A stretch of DNA of 64,000 nucleotides from Dryococelus australis (taxonomy: Eukaryota; Arthropoda; Insecta; Phasmatodea; Phasmatidae). The stretch covers positions 312,089,184 through 312,153,183 of the forward strand of contig CM057009.1 of NCBI GenBank assembly GCA_029891345.1. Reading direction: 5' to 3'. Numbering within the stretch: position 1 is the first letter of the stretch; each line of letters begins with the position of its first letter. Of the stretch, positions 10,584-24,203 are shown piece after piece. The notes under the pieces were generated by a model. The model was given only the letters and a program-made list of their open reading frames with translations. It ran no database searches and was not told the origin of the DNA. Position numbers and translations under genes: made by a program.

Positions 10584-13500
10584 TATAAATGTTTAAGTGC
10601 ACTCGTTTTAGAGTTTCCAAACTAACCAGCAACGGAATCAAATGGCCATTCTCACAAAGTACGAGGTTACAGGGAATTTTGAATTTTCATTACTGCACTG
10701 TCACCATCACTGCTTTCACTGTGAACACACCTAATTTACTGTAATGTATTCTACATTATGGTCAATGCGCATTTCATGTTAATTTTCTTAATTTTCTTCA
10801 TGTGATTGTCAAATTGCATCCAGTAAGCTTCTTCGTGGCTTCAAAGAAGAATTTCCCAAAGAAATTTCACATCATTAAGACACGCAATTCTACATGTAAC
10901 TTGCATTTCCCCTTTAAATTTATTTTTCAATGGGATTTAGATCAAGTTGATGGGGTGGTCAAAGTATCACATGCACATGTTTGTCCACTAGTCGTCTATG
11001 TATGGTAATAAACGATTTTAAGGAGGCACATGTTACATAAAAATGTTCGTCTTAAAAATATGAATTTTCAAGGCAATACCCTTTCGTTGCATTTACTTCG
11101 GGAGATATGTTTAATTTATTGCTGAGGTACGCAGACTTATACACTAAAAGTTAAGTTTCTAGTGGAAGATTTTGATTACTGTCAGAGTTACCCATTATTC
11201 GTAATTTGTTTTATTAATTTCGTTCAGGCAAATCTGGGATACCTTCAGGGTTTTCCAAGTGCAAAGCATAAGAAAATGTGCCGTCCAAATTACTACATGA
11301 CTTATATTAAAGTAAAAAATATTTCTAAATATTGCTCTTATATATTATGCAAGAACTTATAAGCATTTATTTTAAAAAATTTTTTTTTATTTTTATTCTA
11401 TTCCTAAAACTTATTTTTGTTTAGTTTTTCCTTGGTAATTTTGTTTCATTTCATTTCATTCTGGGAATTGCAAGTCACTTTGTAAATTTGTGATATTTTC
11501 CTGTCGAGCATAGCCTAGCACGAAATATTTCTAGTCAAACCAGATGAAAACTGCAAAGCAGAATTTGCTCATGTCGTCGTTAAATTCCTTGCACCTGTGT
11601 GATGCAGCAATGCCAATCTGCAATTTTTGCTAGAAATGTTACAGTTTGGCGGAATTATGCTCGCGAAAATATCTCGTATGTTTGTGTGTCCCATAACAAT
11701 TCCCATTTATGTACGTTGAAGTTTATGAGCACAAATTCGATAGCTTTGTTCTTTCGTGTTCGCTCAATGTGGCATTGTTGAAGAACTTCTGGCATTACCT
11801 GAAAGCCATTGTACAACGTGGTCGTGGTGCTCTAGCCTCGGTGAGGATTTTTGAACATAAGTTTTTCCATTATGGTTCACGTTTATTATAACATGTCGTG
11901 CGTTTAAGTGTGTTAAAGATAATTTTCTTTGGGCATCTTCCATGTTTTGTGTCATTTGTTCAGGTCGATATTCTCCTGTTTCTCTCGAGGTAAAACGCGA
12001 TTTCCAAAGAGCCTTTTCCCATCTGTTTAAAAATAACTATTATTTTCTTAATTTATTTCTATTCCTAAATCAATAGAGGGCGTTTATGTTTTTCAAAATA
12101 GTTACATAAGTCGACATATTTTGGGCAAAACTTCCCTCTGTTTTGGGTGCCTTATCCATCACCCAAACACACTTCTGGGCAGAATTGCGTATCTATTAAG
12201 TTATGTTAGTATGTTATCAGCATCAATTTTCAGTTCCAGATTGCAGCGTTTTTGTGGTTCGATATTTTTTCGGCCCTCGTCAGCTAAGTTAGTCTACAAA
12301 TTTTACGTACATTAAATGCTTTTAATGAATTGCTTAACAAGGTTTAAATTTAAAGTCAATTCAGACATAACTGCAGAGTATCGAATTATTTATATCAATA
12401 GAAAAGTTATCAGCCTATTTTTTTAAATAACATAGTCATCTAAAATTTCAGTTCAAAGCTCAGAATATCGATATTTTTTAGCCTATGGGTATTTGATATT
12501 CCTAATAAATATTATAGTCTCAAGCTATTTCGAATAATATATTCCTTCGTAGTTTATTAATAGTCGCAAAGACTTCATTTGATATTCATAGCCTGTGTGT
12601 ACATCTGAGAAATTTTAAAATTGTATTGACTCATACCGTTCTTTTTCATAAATTTTCAGTGTCTTAACTTTTTCACTAACTAAATTTACGAGTTTGGTCA
12701 AAATTCAAACTGAGACAAACATCAGGAAAAGTTTTAGTAATGAAGAACTACTAAATTTTTGTCCTTCAATTTCTAGTCTTGCCTTTGATATAATTTATTA
12801 CTGTGATGAGGGAAGCAAGAATTATGTGTCATTTATTTTTGCACATGTTTCGTTGCAGAGTCCTATTTGTATGTCGTACGCCCCTTGGTTTATTTTTTCG
12901 TGCCTATTTTGTGTCAATATATATTTTACCAGACACTTACTGCTTAAAAATGAGAAATAATTAATTTATCATATTTTATCGCACATGGAAATAAAACGAA
13001 GCTAGTACCAGTCTTCGACGATCGTCAAGTGTTGCTCATTTTACTATAGAACACATGTATCATACCAATTCGAGGTATTCAATGTCTATCTGGTTAATAT
13101 ACAAATCAATAAAAAATTAAAAGCTGAGATTTAGTTTAATACCCCCTACAACTAAAGATTCCTTTCACGATTCTTCTTAAAGTTGTAGTCCTTACTTCAC
13201 GCGACGCATATCACGTTTTACTTTTTAGCCTTAGTTTCCCCTCAAATGGAAGACAGTTTTCTGAAAAGTCAAGTTATATACGGTCCTGTGTACTACGATA
13301 TTGTCGAATCCAAATAAATGTATTTTAAATAATTTCCAACTTTGGTTGCCGGAGTTCTGAGAAATTACGTTCCTTCATCGGTATCTGACCAGTTCGTTTG
13401 CGTCTCGATTGCCTGTCGCGCCCGATACACTTGTTTCTTCCAATGTCCTCACTCACACTTTTCCAATGATAATGGTTCGTTACACGATCCTAGCATCTGT

Positions 13501-15600
13501 ATAAATGACAGTATCCTCACTTAACTTATCTAGTTTTCCTCTCGGCTTTGATTAAACAAGTATTTTTTTTTTATATAACATCCTTGTTGTAACCAATACA
13601 TTAGCACACACGGAAGAACTGAACTCTGAAACGCTGCAATCGTCACCGTCGCGTTCTTTCCCGAACTTACTAAAACGGCGAATATTTGCCAAGCAAAACT
13701 TAGCGTGTGCATTTTCTTACACTTCCCCCACCACCATACCACCACACACAGACGAAGGGCAACAGCGTGGAATGTAAGAGACGGCATATACCTGGTGTAC
13801 AGTAAAATGTCATTCCAAAAATGCGACCTGTATCTGCTGGTGATCTCGCAACCTTGCGAAAATATGACAAACACGCGATAATCGGCAGAAACTGGTAAGA
13901 TAATTCTTCATCTCGATGATTGGTCCCTTGCGCTGCCCTCAATCGTGATCCGGACTATCTCAGAAATGAACAAGCAAACTGTAAACGAATTTCCCTATTA
14001 TTTCCCTACAGCACATGCCGAAAGAGAAAAAAAAACCCAGAGCTCTATCAGTGTAACGGGGAAAAAATCTTTCAAATTCCCACAATAAACCATTAGGTGG
14101 TTGGATAGCATTTCAGCATACTTATGTTATCTTAATCCAGCCAGGATGCATGCCATAGTCCATCTTCTTCATTCTCCCTCGTCACATTGGTTCGGCTGCC
14201 TTTTCATGTATAACTTCATTCTGTACTATTATTTCAAACAAATTGTCACTGTCGTAAAATTTCTGATGTATGGGCAACGTAATTTTCTTCAATTCGTACA
14301 TTCTGTAAATTTTCGCAAACATACACAGAACAAGTCTAAAACGTGCCCATATCTGAGATTCGGAGGGTTTTTTTACTATGGTAAAATTGTAATAATTTGG
14401 TAGACCATGGCCAGTTCTGTAGCCTGTTTCACAGTTGACGATTATTCATGGGACTTCTGTATGCATAGGCCAAATAAAAATGACGGTGGAAATTACACGT
14501 ATATCATTAATGCATATAAGAAATTCAATTACAGTTACCATTAATTTGAAATGATCAAGCAGAAAGAATTTGAATTGCACTAAATACCTGGAAAGAGGGG
14601 ATAAAAATGGAAAACAAATAAAATAGTTCGGCAATTATCCAGGGAGAACGAATAAGCACAAAATTCCTGAAAATCTCACCACCCGCTAGCTTCTTATTTC
14701 TACGGGTTGCCTACACCACATAAGTATACGTTATTTACACCTACACCGATACGCTTGTCCATAACAGAAAAAAAAACCGGCATTTTATAAAAAAGTAATA
14801 AAAATAACAAAAATAAATTTTATTGGTGTTGGCGATACCATATTTGACTTCTATGTATCATGCTGACTAAATAAAACATAACTATGTTCTAAATACTACG
14901 TGAAATCCAAGATGGCGGTTTTATTGAATATGTAGAAAGGCCAGATGAAATGAAATTTTGCTACCTTCCATAATGAAAAATGGAGCATACGAGGTAATCA
15001 TTATTGAACATTTAATTTTTAAAACTTCCCAAAATGTTTTACTGGAATTCATTACGGCCGACCATAAGCAAATTTTGGGAAAAGTAATTAATACATTCAC
15101 ACATAAATGTCTGGGAATTTCGGGACACATTTAATGAGAATAAACCGAGACGGCGGGTTCCAGTGGCTGCGAATCATTATTGTCCCATCACGAGGTACGC
15201 ACCTGATTTCCGCGAAAAGATTTCACGACCAGTTGTATTTTGTAACACTTTATCTCAGATCCGTTTGCGTGTTACGCGTCTTAAATATCTGCCTGCGAAT
15301 CACAGACGCACTGTACTGAAGTTACCTAATTCTGATTGGCCAGTAATGTAATAAAATGTAATCTGGCAGAGACACGCTGCCAATACGCAGAATAAAACTG
15401 ATGTTATGGCCGTGAGGTATTGGAATATGGCATGTGCGGAGATTATTTCGTGAAATTCGGTTGTCCCTGTCCATCAGTAAAGTTATGTATATACACTGCC
15501 AGAAAACAAATTTCCGCCATTCTTAAAGAAAATGGCACTTTTGGTTTACATACAGTGTATGCATCTTGGTGATTTGTAGATACTGTAATGCGTTTTTTTT
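10584..15600. other. Unassigned AT-rich sequence
   Basis: No gene is supported. Open frames (for example 12694-12960 plus, 13530-13874 minus, 14101-14403 plus) lack recognisable domains, have no consistent splice context and look like chance. Several A/T homopolymers are present. The stretch could be intron or old, unrecognisable repeat DNA. Confidence 0.4.
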
Positions 15601-15710
15601 TTTTTTTCAGTGTTTTCCACCATCTTGTAAAACAGCAAAATTCGTACCATACAAACTTGCTACTAATTATGCCAGGCTTTTTAAGCTGACGCATCCCGCG
15701 ATAGCGTTCA

Positions 15711-15886
15711 GGATGGTCTGTGAGTTGGTCTCTGGGAATGGGCAGGATAAGTCGGAGAACGGCTGCACATATTTGGTATGATGTATCGGTAGTGCTCTGG
15801 ATGGTCTGTGAGTTGGTCTCTGGGAATGGGCAGGATAAGTCGGAGAACGGCTGCACATATTTGGTATGATGTATCGGTAGCGCTCT
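15711..15886. repeat. Tandem duplication, 88-bp unit, two copies
   Basis: Copies at 15711-15798 and 15799-15886 both begin GGATGGTCTGTGAGTTGGTC and run through CACATATTTGGTATGATGTA. They are almost identical (one visible change, TAGTGCT against TAGCGCT). The flanks suggest that parts of the unit boundary are shared (GCGATAGCGTTCA before, GGTAGCGCTCT after). Because 88 is not a multiple of three, the same peptide shows up in shifted frames on the minus strand. This is a recent local duplication. Confidence 0.93.
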
Positions 15887-16300
15887 GGATGCATGCAAAT
15901 GCGGTCATACGGACTTCCTCACACCCGTCGACAATGTTCTGGATTGCCACGGAGCTAACACGCGTATTTCGACACATTGTAAGGGCCGACATTGCAAAAT
16001 AGGATGCCACTCACAGAAATATCGGAGTGGATGTAGCCTCAGGAATGTAACACGAACAATTCGAGATCGTCTGCTAATTGAAAGACTATGGAGAATACAT
16101 GCCTCTAGCCATACTGTTACCCCATGATACAATCGTTTATCTTTGTTTACATCACGGAGCAGTCCCTTGGAGAATATAATAGTGTTGTAGTTATAAGAGA
16201 AGATACTGCCTTTATGGACGTGATGGTCGTTGCATTTATGGACAGCGACATGTCTCCGAAGTGTACACCACCAACGACTTACTCTTGCCATGACACGTCG
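15887..16300 (-). other. Possible decayed coding sequence, unrecognised
   Basis: The minus strand is open for 128 codons (16291-15905) and joins, through frame changes, to the region of the 88-bp duplication. The base composition is less AT-rich than around it, as in old coding or element DNA. I cannot match the translation to a family, and the plus strand is equally unhelpful. It may be an antisense shadow of a mobile element fragment. Confidence 0.25.
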
Positions 16301-19300
16301 TGATATGAAACCCGCGTTCGCCTTTTGTGCCTGAGAAGCAAAATGAACCAGTATTGTGTGTGAACCCTGTTCTGAAATTAAGTATTATTGCATCAAGAAG
16401 ACAGTGTGCTGTTGCGGCAAGAAACTTGGCAACCTCACAACGTGTATGCTACACATCTTAATTCGCAATATTTATCAATAACATAGTATGCGTACGGGTG
16501 ACGAGCTGTATTGAAGGCGAAAATCGTACCGACACAAAATACCACATTATCTGAATACTGTGAGCAAAATCATTAATTTTGTCACCACTGCATAGTCAGT
16601 AAAATTACATATATTCAAGTGGTTAAACATTTTATTTTCTAGCATTGTATATACCAAAACTGCAAGATCTGAGCACAACACAACACACTAAAAAAACTGC
16701 TATTAAAAATATTTTTACAAACCAGATATGATTCCCCAAATTACCACGGAAAAATCATAAATATTACATAACCTAAACATTTTGCTTGTAGTAGAAGATC
16801 TTGTGTTCGGTACAGGGAGAGGAAGGTGGGAGCAGGACCAAGGCTGCCAATTACGGATTTCAACGGCTTGTGCCATATCATTCTTATTTGATGGTAACCG
16901 CCTTGGGTTTATTCGAGCTTTCTGCTACGCATGGATGTTTGCTCATGCTCTGCCATTCTGGTTCTGTGTCAGACATGTTAGAAACTAATTCACACATATC
17001 AAACATTTCCTGTTGTAATATAATTTATTGCACCATTACCCATGCCCACGTAAGCCAAAAATTTTCATCTAGGGATGATATCATTATACCTCTTTTTCGA
17101 TATGATTTCAACGATATTCTGAAGAACAGTATAAATCACCAGCGTTAAAAACAAAATTTTAAAATATGTAAAAATAATTAGTTTCAGGAAAGATATATTA
17201 TAAAACAGTTATATGGCGTGCAATGTTACGTGCTTTCAAGCTGTACCTCTAGCTTGCCGGCACATGGAAACAGAATACTCCGTCTCTACTTTCTAGCCAT
17301 AACAAAAAAAAACCGCAAAGTGAGAGGGTTTGCGAAAGCAACATACTGCAATTACTTTTTTTCGTACTATATTTTACATTAAGAAGTAAATTTTACTTAT
17401 TTTATAAACTCTCCAAAATATCACAGAATGCAGTATTAACTAACCACGGTGTAAACCTCTGAAAGAAAAACCTTACACAAAGAAACCAGTATTTATTTAA
17501 GCTATTGAATGTTATCCCCAAACTGGTTATTCTTTTCATGATAGAAAAATGTGCATGACAGATTAAGAAGTTTGAAATACACAAAACATCCGTATTGGTT
17601 TACCAAAGCGGTTAGGTTCGCTTGACAGGTAGACAAAATTGTCAACATAAAGGACGCAGTTCATAATTAGGATTTTGCACGAAGCTTTTTCATCTGCATA
17701 TTCCTCCCGCCTCAGTTCCAGGTTAACCCTTGTCTTTTCATTTTCAACCGATATTTTCGTGAGATTCACTTAACAATTTTCAATTAATTACAAAATCAAT
17801 TTCAATTGCCGGGTGTATCCAAATTGCGAGTTTCGTGTAAGGTCATTTCGACTGTTCGAATTTCAGAACAAAATTAATCTTTACAAATGTGTGGCCCAGT
17901 CTGTAGCTTTATTATATTCCACTTACCACTAATTTTAGTCTTCATAAAGGTATTCCGTTTTCAAAATTTTCTTCACCTTCTTGCCCATTGTTTACTATTT
18001 CTTCGGCAGGAAGAGCGCACATTTATCGCCTAGATACATGTCGGATGGGTATTAAATATCACATTCTAGAGTGCAACTGGTCAACCATCATAACATGGAA
18101 ATGTCTATGTTGCTTTGCTATGTTCACATATAAATTGATTGTAATATCTGATAGGGGAGGGATAAATATTTTTTCCTTCTCGCCTGATAAACTAGAAATC
18201 GTTTTATGCAGTTGATGTAAAAGTAAACATTTTATGTTACAAACTATTTTCTTCCCACTACGTATATTTTTGAAAACTTATAAATAAGGTTTAATATTTC
18301 ATAGATGATCTTGTTAGTACCCAATTGATACGATGGGTAAAGATTGCAAAGGGTGCATATTACTGCTAGACTTCTGCGACATATAATTATGGCCAGGTGT
18401 ACTTTAACACAGGTCCAGATTACATCCCGTTTATCACTGCAGTTAAAAGGTGTGCCTTTCTGTTCTTCATAATTATTTCTCGCTTCAGCTGAATTTACAT
18501 TGGCTTACTTTATGGTGAAATTTTGCATTAAAAGCAGCTCCAGAACTGATATCCCAATATATTTCAATATTTGATAGGAACCTTGTAATTCTAGGCATTA
18601 TTTTGGAAGAAGCATTTATGTGAAATTAATTCTCCCCAAAAGCTCAGATTGCTCTAATGCTCGACGAATATTTGGATGGAAATATTTAAAAAGCCTTAAT
18701 TCGTGCTGAGTAACTGAACTGTTACTGTGTTCATGACATCAATCTTACCAGATGGGCACGACATATAGTGCTCGAACAAGATTTTGAACACGGTAAACAG
18801 GAAATGGGTAAAGTTTGACGGTGGCTGAGAAACTCCGCTCGATTATGGGAAGTGCTTGCAAACCAGGGGAAAAAATCAGAATTTTAGGTAACATGAAATG
18901 AAGTACAATAAAAATGCATTAAAAATTTCACCATGCCTGTAACAGCAAGACAATAGGAACTGTGAACAACATAGAGAAATTTAGTACAGATGACAGGTGT
19001 CATAATAAACGTGATTTGTTTGTAAACGGTAAAGCACACTGGCAGGACGAAACACCAGGTTGATGCAACGGGTCTCTCACGCAGGGTGTCCCATACCAAG
19101 CCGAATCCAGGTTTTCGTTACTGACTTTAACAATAATGAAGATATTGTAGCAATATTTGCAACATAGTTACTCCAATTTTATGTGAAATCTGACATCATA
19201 ACAAGTATAATTGGTTACCAAAGATGTTGAAGATGTCAATTTACACAGCAGTCATAATGGTCGCACCTAAGAAAATTGGACCAATTATGAACCAGCAGCA

Positions 19301-19556
19301 AATTTCACACAAAACACCACATTTTGTGAATGGAGAGGTCCTTCGAGTAGTGCATCGTAGTGATTTTCACTGTCTCAAGGATAGAAGTTATGAGGATTCA
19401 CATAACTTGATAGTAGGGGGGGGGGGGTATAGCACGTCTGCAACCAGCGAAAGTATGCCACGCGTTTCACTTTGTCAGGCTTCTTGAGTTCATGTACGAT
19501 GGAGATATGGTAAACACAGAGCTTGAAATTTACGTTGATCGCATTCAATCAAATTC
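16301..19556. other. Unassigned sequence with a poly-G tract
   Basis: No gene or element is supported. A run of 12 G lies at 19426-19437. Open frames such as 16801-17148 plus and 19224-19487 plus have no recognisable motif. Confidence 0.35.
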
Positions 19557-20035
19557 CCTTGCTTTCGAGTTGCTTCACCGAGGCTCAATTGGTGGACTCT
19601 GAATACGCGCTTGTGTGCAACTAAACATTTCCTAGAAAATATACTGACGTGACTTTACCGAGTCTGTTGTCCTGTATGTACGATCAAGTTGGACATGCTG
19701 CTCCACAATGTAAGGAGGAATTTGTTTCAAATGTTCTTACCATTGATATTTACAGTGTCATCAAACACAATTAAACAACCAGTTCGGCTATGAGACACAA
19801 TACCAGCTGCCTAACGCTATAAGTATCACAGTGGACTGAATAGCGGCACCCTGGCGGCCACGAGGTAAATCAACCACGGGAAGACACATCACGCCACAAT
19901 ACGAAATGTAATGACACAGCCCCGCGTGCATTACACAATACTAATTCGTTAGACAATATTAAATGTGGGGCATCGAGTTCAGTGTTGTTTGGATATGGAT
20001 GTCATCACATTTCAAATAACGCCAAGTAGGGCTGC
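19557..20035 (+). mobile_element. Unnamed dispersed repeat, copy A
   Basis: This stretch aligns with 22190-22655. Shared blocks in order are GAGTCTGTTgTCCtGTATG, CGGcCAcGAGGtAAATCAA, GACACAG and CGAGTTCAGTGTTGTtTGG followed by ATGTCATCACA. Divergence and indels between blocks indicate age. No coding sequence is visible. It may be part of an LTR or of a non-autonomous element; its ends are not defined. Confidence 0.68.
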
Positions 20036-20113
20036 TGCAAACTTCGTTCCTCTGTGTTCTGAAATCTGTTGACATATGCTAAAATCCCGATGCTGCGAGG
20101 AGCAAACACGTAT

Positions 20114-20988
20114 TGTTACGTGCTGCAGCTGGCGCCGACTCCGCTGCCCCGCGCCGCAATCGGAGACCCATCTCGCCCTCCCCTCTTCCTGGAACGATGC
20201 GCTCGTGGCCGTCTGCCCCCTTCTGAGAATCCCGTGAATGCCGACAGCGGCGAGACTTGCTGGCGTTACAGATCTCCTCTCGCCTGCTAGAGTTTCCGAT
20301 ACGTTTAACGACGATGAAAGAATGTTCTGGTGTGACTGGCTGGCGCCTCAGCCCTCCGCGACGCATCACGCGAGGAAGATTCTAGGTGGCGGCCTAAGAC
20401 ACTATATATACTGTTGCAACCCAGCGCCTGGCAGTCTTTGATGGAGGCCGTCTGGCCGAGTGCGCGCGAGCGAAGTGAAGTGTGGACGACGACACAAGAT
20501 TGTGGGACATCGGGGGAGGTGTTCGTGGCGTGAAGGAACGAGAGGGTGTGAAACAGACGAGTGAAGCCTACTGTGCGTGAGGGCGCTTGGAAGATTCTAG
20601 AACATTGCGACTGTCGGGACATGGACTGAACTGAGGTGGGACTGAATGGAAGTGTAATACTGATTTTATTGTAAATATTCGAACTGCAAATATGGACGCA
20701 TAAATTATGAAATAATTGAATAGGTTGATACACTGTACATTGGGCCTGATCATTAATTGTTTTATTTAATTGATTTCTTTGTCGTGATTATAAATTTTAT
20801 TAATTGGTGTCAATTGTGAACAGTAAGTGATTTCAATTTATTGGGAGAATTTGAGTTCAGAGAATTTTGCTGTAATAATTGTAAATAGAATAAGGAAATT
20901 ATAATTAATTATTTTATTTGATTAAGATCTCCATCCCTTAACGAACTTGGTATAGCCCACTTAATTTCTAGAGAGAGAAATTGTAACA
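20114..20988 (+). mobile_element. Solo LTR (Gypsy-like), 875 bp
   Basis: The segment starts TGTTACGTGCTGC and ends AAATTGTAACA, giving a perfect 6-bp terminal inverted repeat TGTTAC/GTAACA with the TG...CA ends typical of LTRs. It has a GC-rich first half, a TATA-like box at 20402-20410 (CTATATATAC) and an AGTC start-like motif downstream at about 20430. The second half is AT-rich. The flanks are GTAT on the left and ATAT on the right, an imperfect 4-bp duplication. No primer-binding site, gag or pol follows, so it is read as a solo LTR left by recombination. The 142- and 96-codon minus-strand frames inside are treated as chance. Family placement is inference. Confidence 0.62.
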
Positions 20989-21068
20989 ATATCTCGCAAT
21001 GCCCTCGATGTATTAACAAGGAAAAAGCATGCCATTAATCATTAAACACATAACCTGAATGATTAATA

Positions 21069-21085
21069 TATATATATATATCTTT
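21069..21085. repeat. Short TA microsatellite
   Basis: An alternating TA run is visible just upstream of the G-poor region. Confidence 0.85.
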
Positions 21086-22189
21086 GCTTAACATTCTTCA
21101 TTTTTTAAATACACTTTTTCAAATTTTTGAGATACTGAATTCTTGCATAGAAACTGCAGTAAAGTTATAGTACACCCGTCAACGACGAATGAAATTTACT
21201 TTAAAAAAATTATAGTTTTAAAAACGCAGAAAAAACAGCAGAGCTATGCAAAATTAACAAATATTTATTTCCAGTCTCGTCCTTCCTCTCGCAACCTCCC
21301 TTGCCATTCAGGATCTCACTACACTAAAACAGTAAAAAAGACAACCAATTAAGTTTTCGAATGTCTCAACTTTGCTGTTGCTCCATTTTCGCATTCATAA
21401 ACATACACATTTAAAATTTGGTACAAGTGTTTTCCTCCGAATCATCCTGAAAACAATGTCTCCTAAATATATTTTAATTTAAATTTTCCGTCCTTTGGGA
21501 AAGAATTTGGAATTTCCCATTCTGAAAATGCATACGCATTCTCTCGCCATTTGTTAATTCAATTTTAATCTTGTAGTGTATCCCACCGCCCTTGACTTCT
21601 TCCATTTTTATGACAACACAACCTCATTCCTAATTTCACATTCCCCGAGTTTCTTTTATAAACTCAACCGGCACTTGTGAACTAAGCCAAAATACTTCAT
21701 TACTCACAAACTAACCAACTTAGTCCACTAGTTTCAATTCATTGACGAATCCACCCCATTCCCTTCACATTACAGGCCTTCTGATTATTTTTGCACACTT
21801 CACAGTTGAACAACACCTAATCGTTTTCATAAATTATATACTTATGACGACTCTACCCTTTAACTTTGATTCACTTCTTTTAATGAACTCACTCTGACAT
21901 TTTCGCACTGTTTAAGATTTTCGCTTAGTACTTGTAATGTAACGTCTGTTCTTTTGCCAACTTTGCTTACGCCCACGTTTTTGGCAATTATTCCATTATC
22001 TACTAACCTCGCCCGTTTTTATGACAGCGATTACCGATGTCCCCATTTAACCAGCCATATATATGTATATATCCGACTTCGCCAGTCACAAGCTGGTTCG
22101 TACTCCGGTTTCCGGAACATAACGTCTTCGACATTTCCATGTGTAACAACTTTGGACGACCTCCTTCATTCGCGGCCAGTAAAGTCCCC

Positions 22190-22655
22190 TTGGTTTCGAG
22201 TTTCTACACCAAGGGCGAAATTGCGAACTTACTCGACTCGTGCCTGCCTCGATACTTTTCGTGGAACATCGTATGAAATGCCTTTATCGAGTCTGTTTTC
22301 CAGTATGTTGAAAAGTAATAAACCGTTATTCACAGTATACAAAGACATTTATTTCCAGGTTTCCTATCTATTACACTGGCACTGTCGCCACGCACAAAAC
22401 AAAACAACTTCCGGCCACGAGGCACAATAACTGCTGACTACAGATGGATAAGCATGACAGCAGACAAACTGGCAACACATTTGCGGTCATGAGGCAAATC
22501 AAACACAGGCAGCAACACCGCGCAACATCATAACCGAGATGACACAGTCATGCGTACATTTCACAATCCTTTTTTTTTTTGCTATAGCATTGTCAGTATG
22601 GTGGGTCGAGTTCAGTGTTGTATGGCCGCGAATGTCATCACAGTTCACACAAAAG
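22190..22655 (+). mobile_element. Unnamed dispersed repeat, copy B (interrupts a G-poor unit)
   Basis: This is the second copy of the repeat at 19557-20035, in direct orientation about 2.6 kb downstream. It shares CGGtCAtGAGGcAAATCAA, GACACAG and GGTCGAGTTCAGTGTTGT, then ATGTCATCACA near its end. It breaks the first G-poor unit, which aligns with units two and three only up to about 22080, and its G content is higher than that of its surroundings. This implies insertion after the array formed. Confidence 0.65.
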
Positions 22656-24102
22656 CAATTTGCTAAACACATCGAATCTTGACATCTTCCATTTCAATCA
22701 TAGCTATCAACTCCGCGTTTTATGTGTCCAGTTCCAATTTCAGAACCATTAATAATATATGCATCGTTTCTGGCATGTAACTCATTAACCTTAACTGCTA
22801 CCATTATATTTATGACTCACTTGTCTCTTTATTTCCTCCACTCACTTTCTGGTTCCTCATAGTTAATCCCAAACATCTAAAGCTGCCCACTTCAGTAGTG
22901 TATCCCTACATCCTCGTCTTCTTCCATTTTCATGACTACATATGTTCAAACCTTATTTCACATTACCCAAGTTTCTTTCAATGAGCTCGACGGTCATTTA
23001 TGATTTAAGCCACGACCTTAATTAATAGCGTATCTGCCAACTTGGAACACAAGTTCCAGTTCAATGAAGATTTTACCCAATCGAGTTTACTTACAGACCA
23101 CATTTCTTTGGGGATTTTATACTTCACAGTTCATTAATACCTAACCTTTTAATCGGTTACATCATCCAAACGATTCTACACCTACTCATTAATGCACACC
23201 ATTTAATGAAACACGGGCATTATTGTTCCGCCAGTTTATCGTTTCGAATTAATACATGGCTTGTAACACACCCTCCTTTGCAGATGTTCCTGTGTCAACA
23301 ATGCTAATTAGCCCATCTTTGGTAATTAGTCTATTATCATTAATCACACCTATTTGTTGACAACATTGTCGATGTCCCCATTTTACCAGCCATATTTATA
23401 GTACGCTTCGCCATTCACTGAATGGTTAGGTTACATTATTCATACTGTACCTGGAATTCCCTTAATTTTAACTGGGAGCACACATTTTTAAGGATAATCT
23501 CAATTCTTTGTTTTCTACCTAAGCATTTTTGTGACCCTTCTGTTCTTCCCGAACCATTTCAGCTTTAGGTATCGTACACGACAGGTATCCTATTCTTTAT
23601 TTGACTGTTACTAATAGTATAACTCCTAAATTTTCTGCCCTTTCTCCTTCCAACCTATTACATGCCCTTCAGATTTCTAATTAATGGAAACTACATATTT
23701 CGTAGATGGCTTGCACCATTTAATTTCTGGTATTATCTACTTCCATATCTTTTTTTATCTATATTCCTTCTTCTCCCTTCTCTTTTGTGTACCCCTTTTC
23801 TTCATTCTGGAAAATTTAAAGCACATATTTATATTCTGCATGTTCCCTGCTATTTTAAAACTACTCCCGCTGCATGATGTTATTACTTGTTCCCTTCGAC
23901 ATCGACTATTTGTGGTTATTCTCACATCTATATCATTCTAACACTGAACTTTCTTACGATAAGTGCATTTTTTAACATATCCAAAACTTGTAAACGATGT
24001 CCATATTTTTTCACTTTATCACAATACTTGAATTTCCATTTAATGTCTCTGTCAGTCCCCTTCAGTAAATACATTTAAAGTACACCATGCCCATTCCCGA
24101 AG

Positions 24103-24203
24103 CTTACAATTACGAGTCTTGTATATTACATATAACAATCCCACATAGACTCCTTACAATTACGGGTCTTGTATATTACATATAACCATCCCACTTAGAC
24201 TGC
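24103..24203. repeat. Tandem duplication, 50-bp unit, two copies
   Basis: CTTACAATTACGAGTCTTGT at 24103 and CTTACAATTACGGGTCTTGT at 24153 start two near-identical 50-bp copies with a few substitutions. It is nested in the G-poor region. Confidence 0.9.

Noticed and set aside
15443..16010. Minus-strand frames of 75-151 codons sharing a repeated peptide
   Set aside because: The repetition is an 88-bp DNA duplication read in shifted frames; no family match.
20079..20733. Minus-strand frames of 96 and 142 codons
   Set aside because: They lie within the GC-rich solo LTR and are best explained by its composition.
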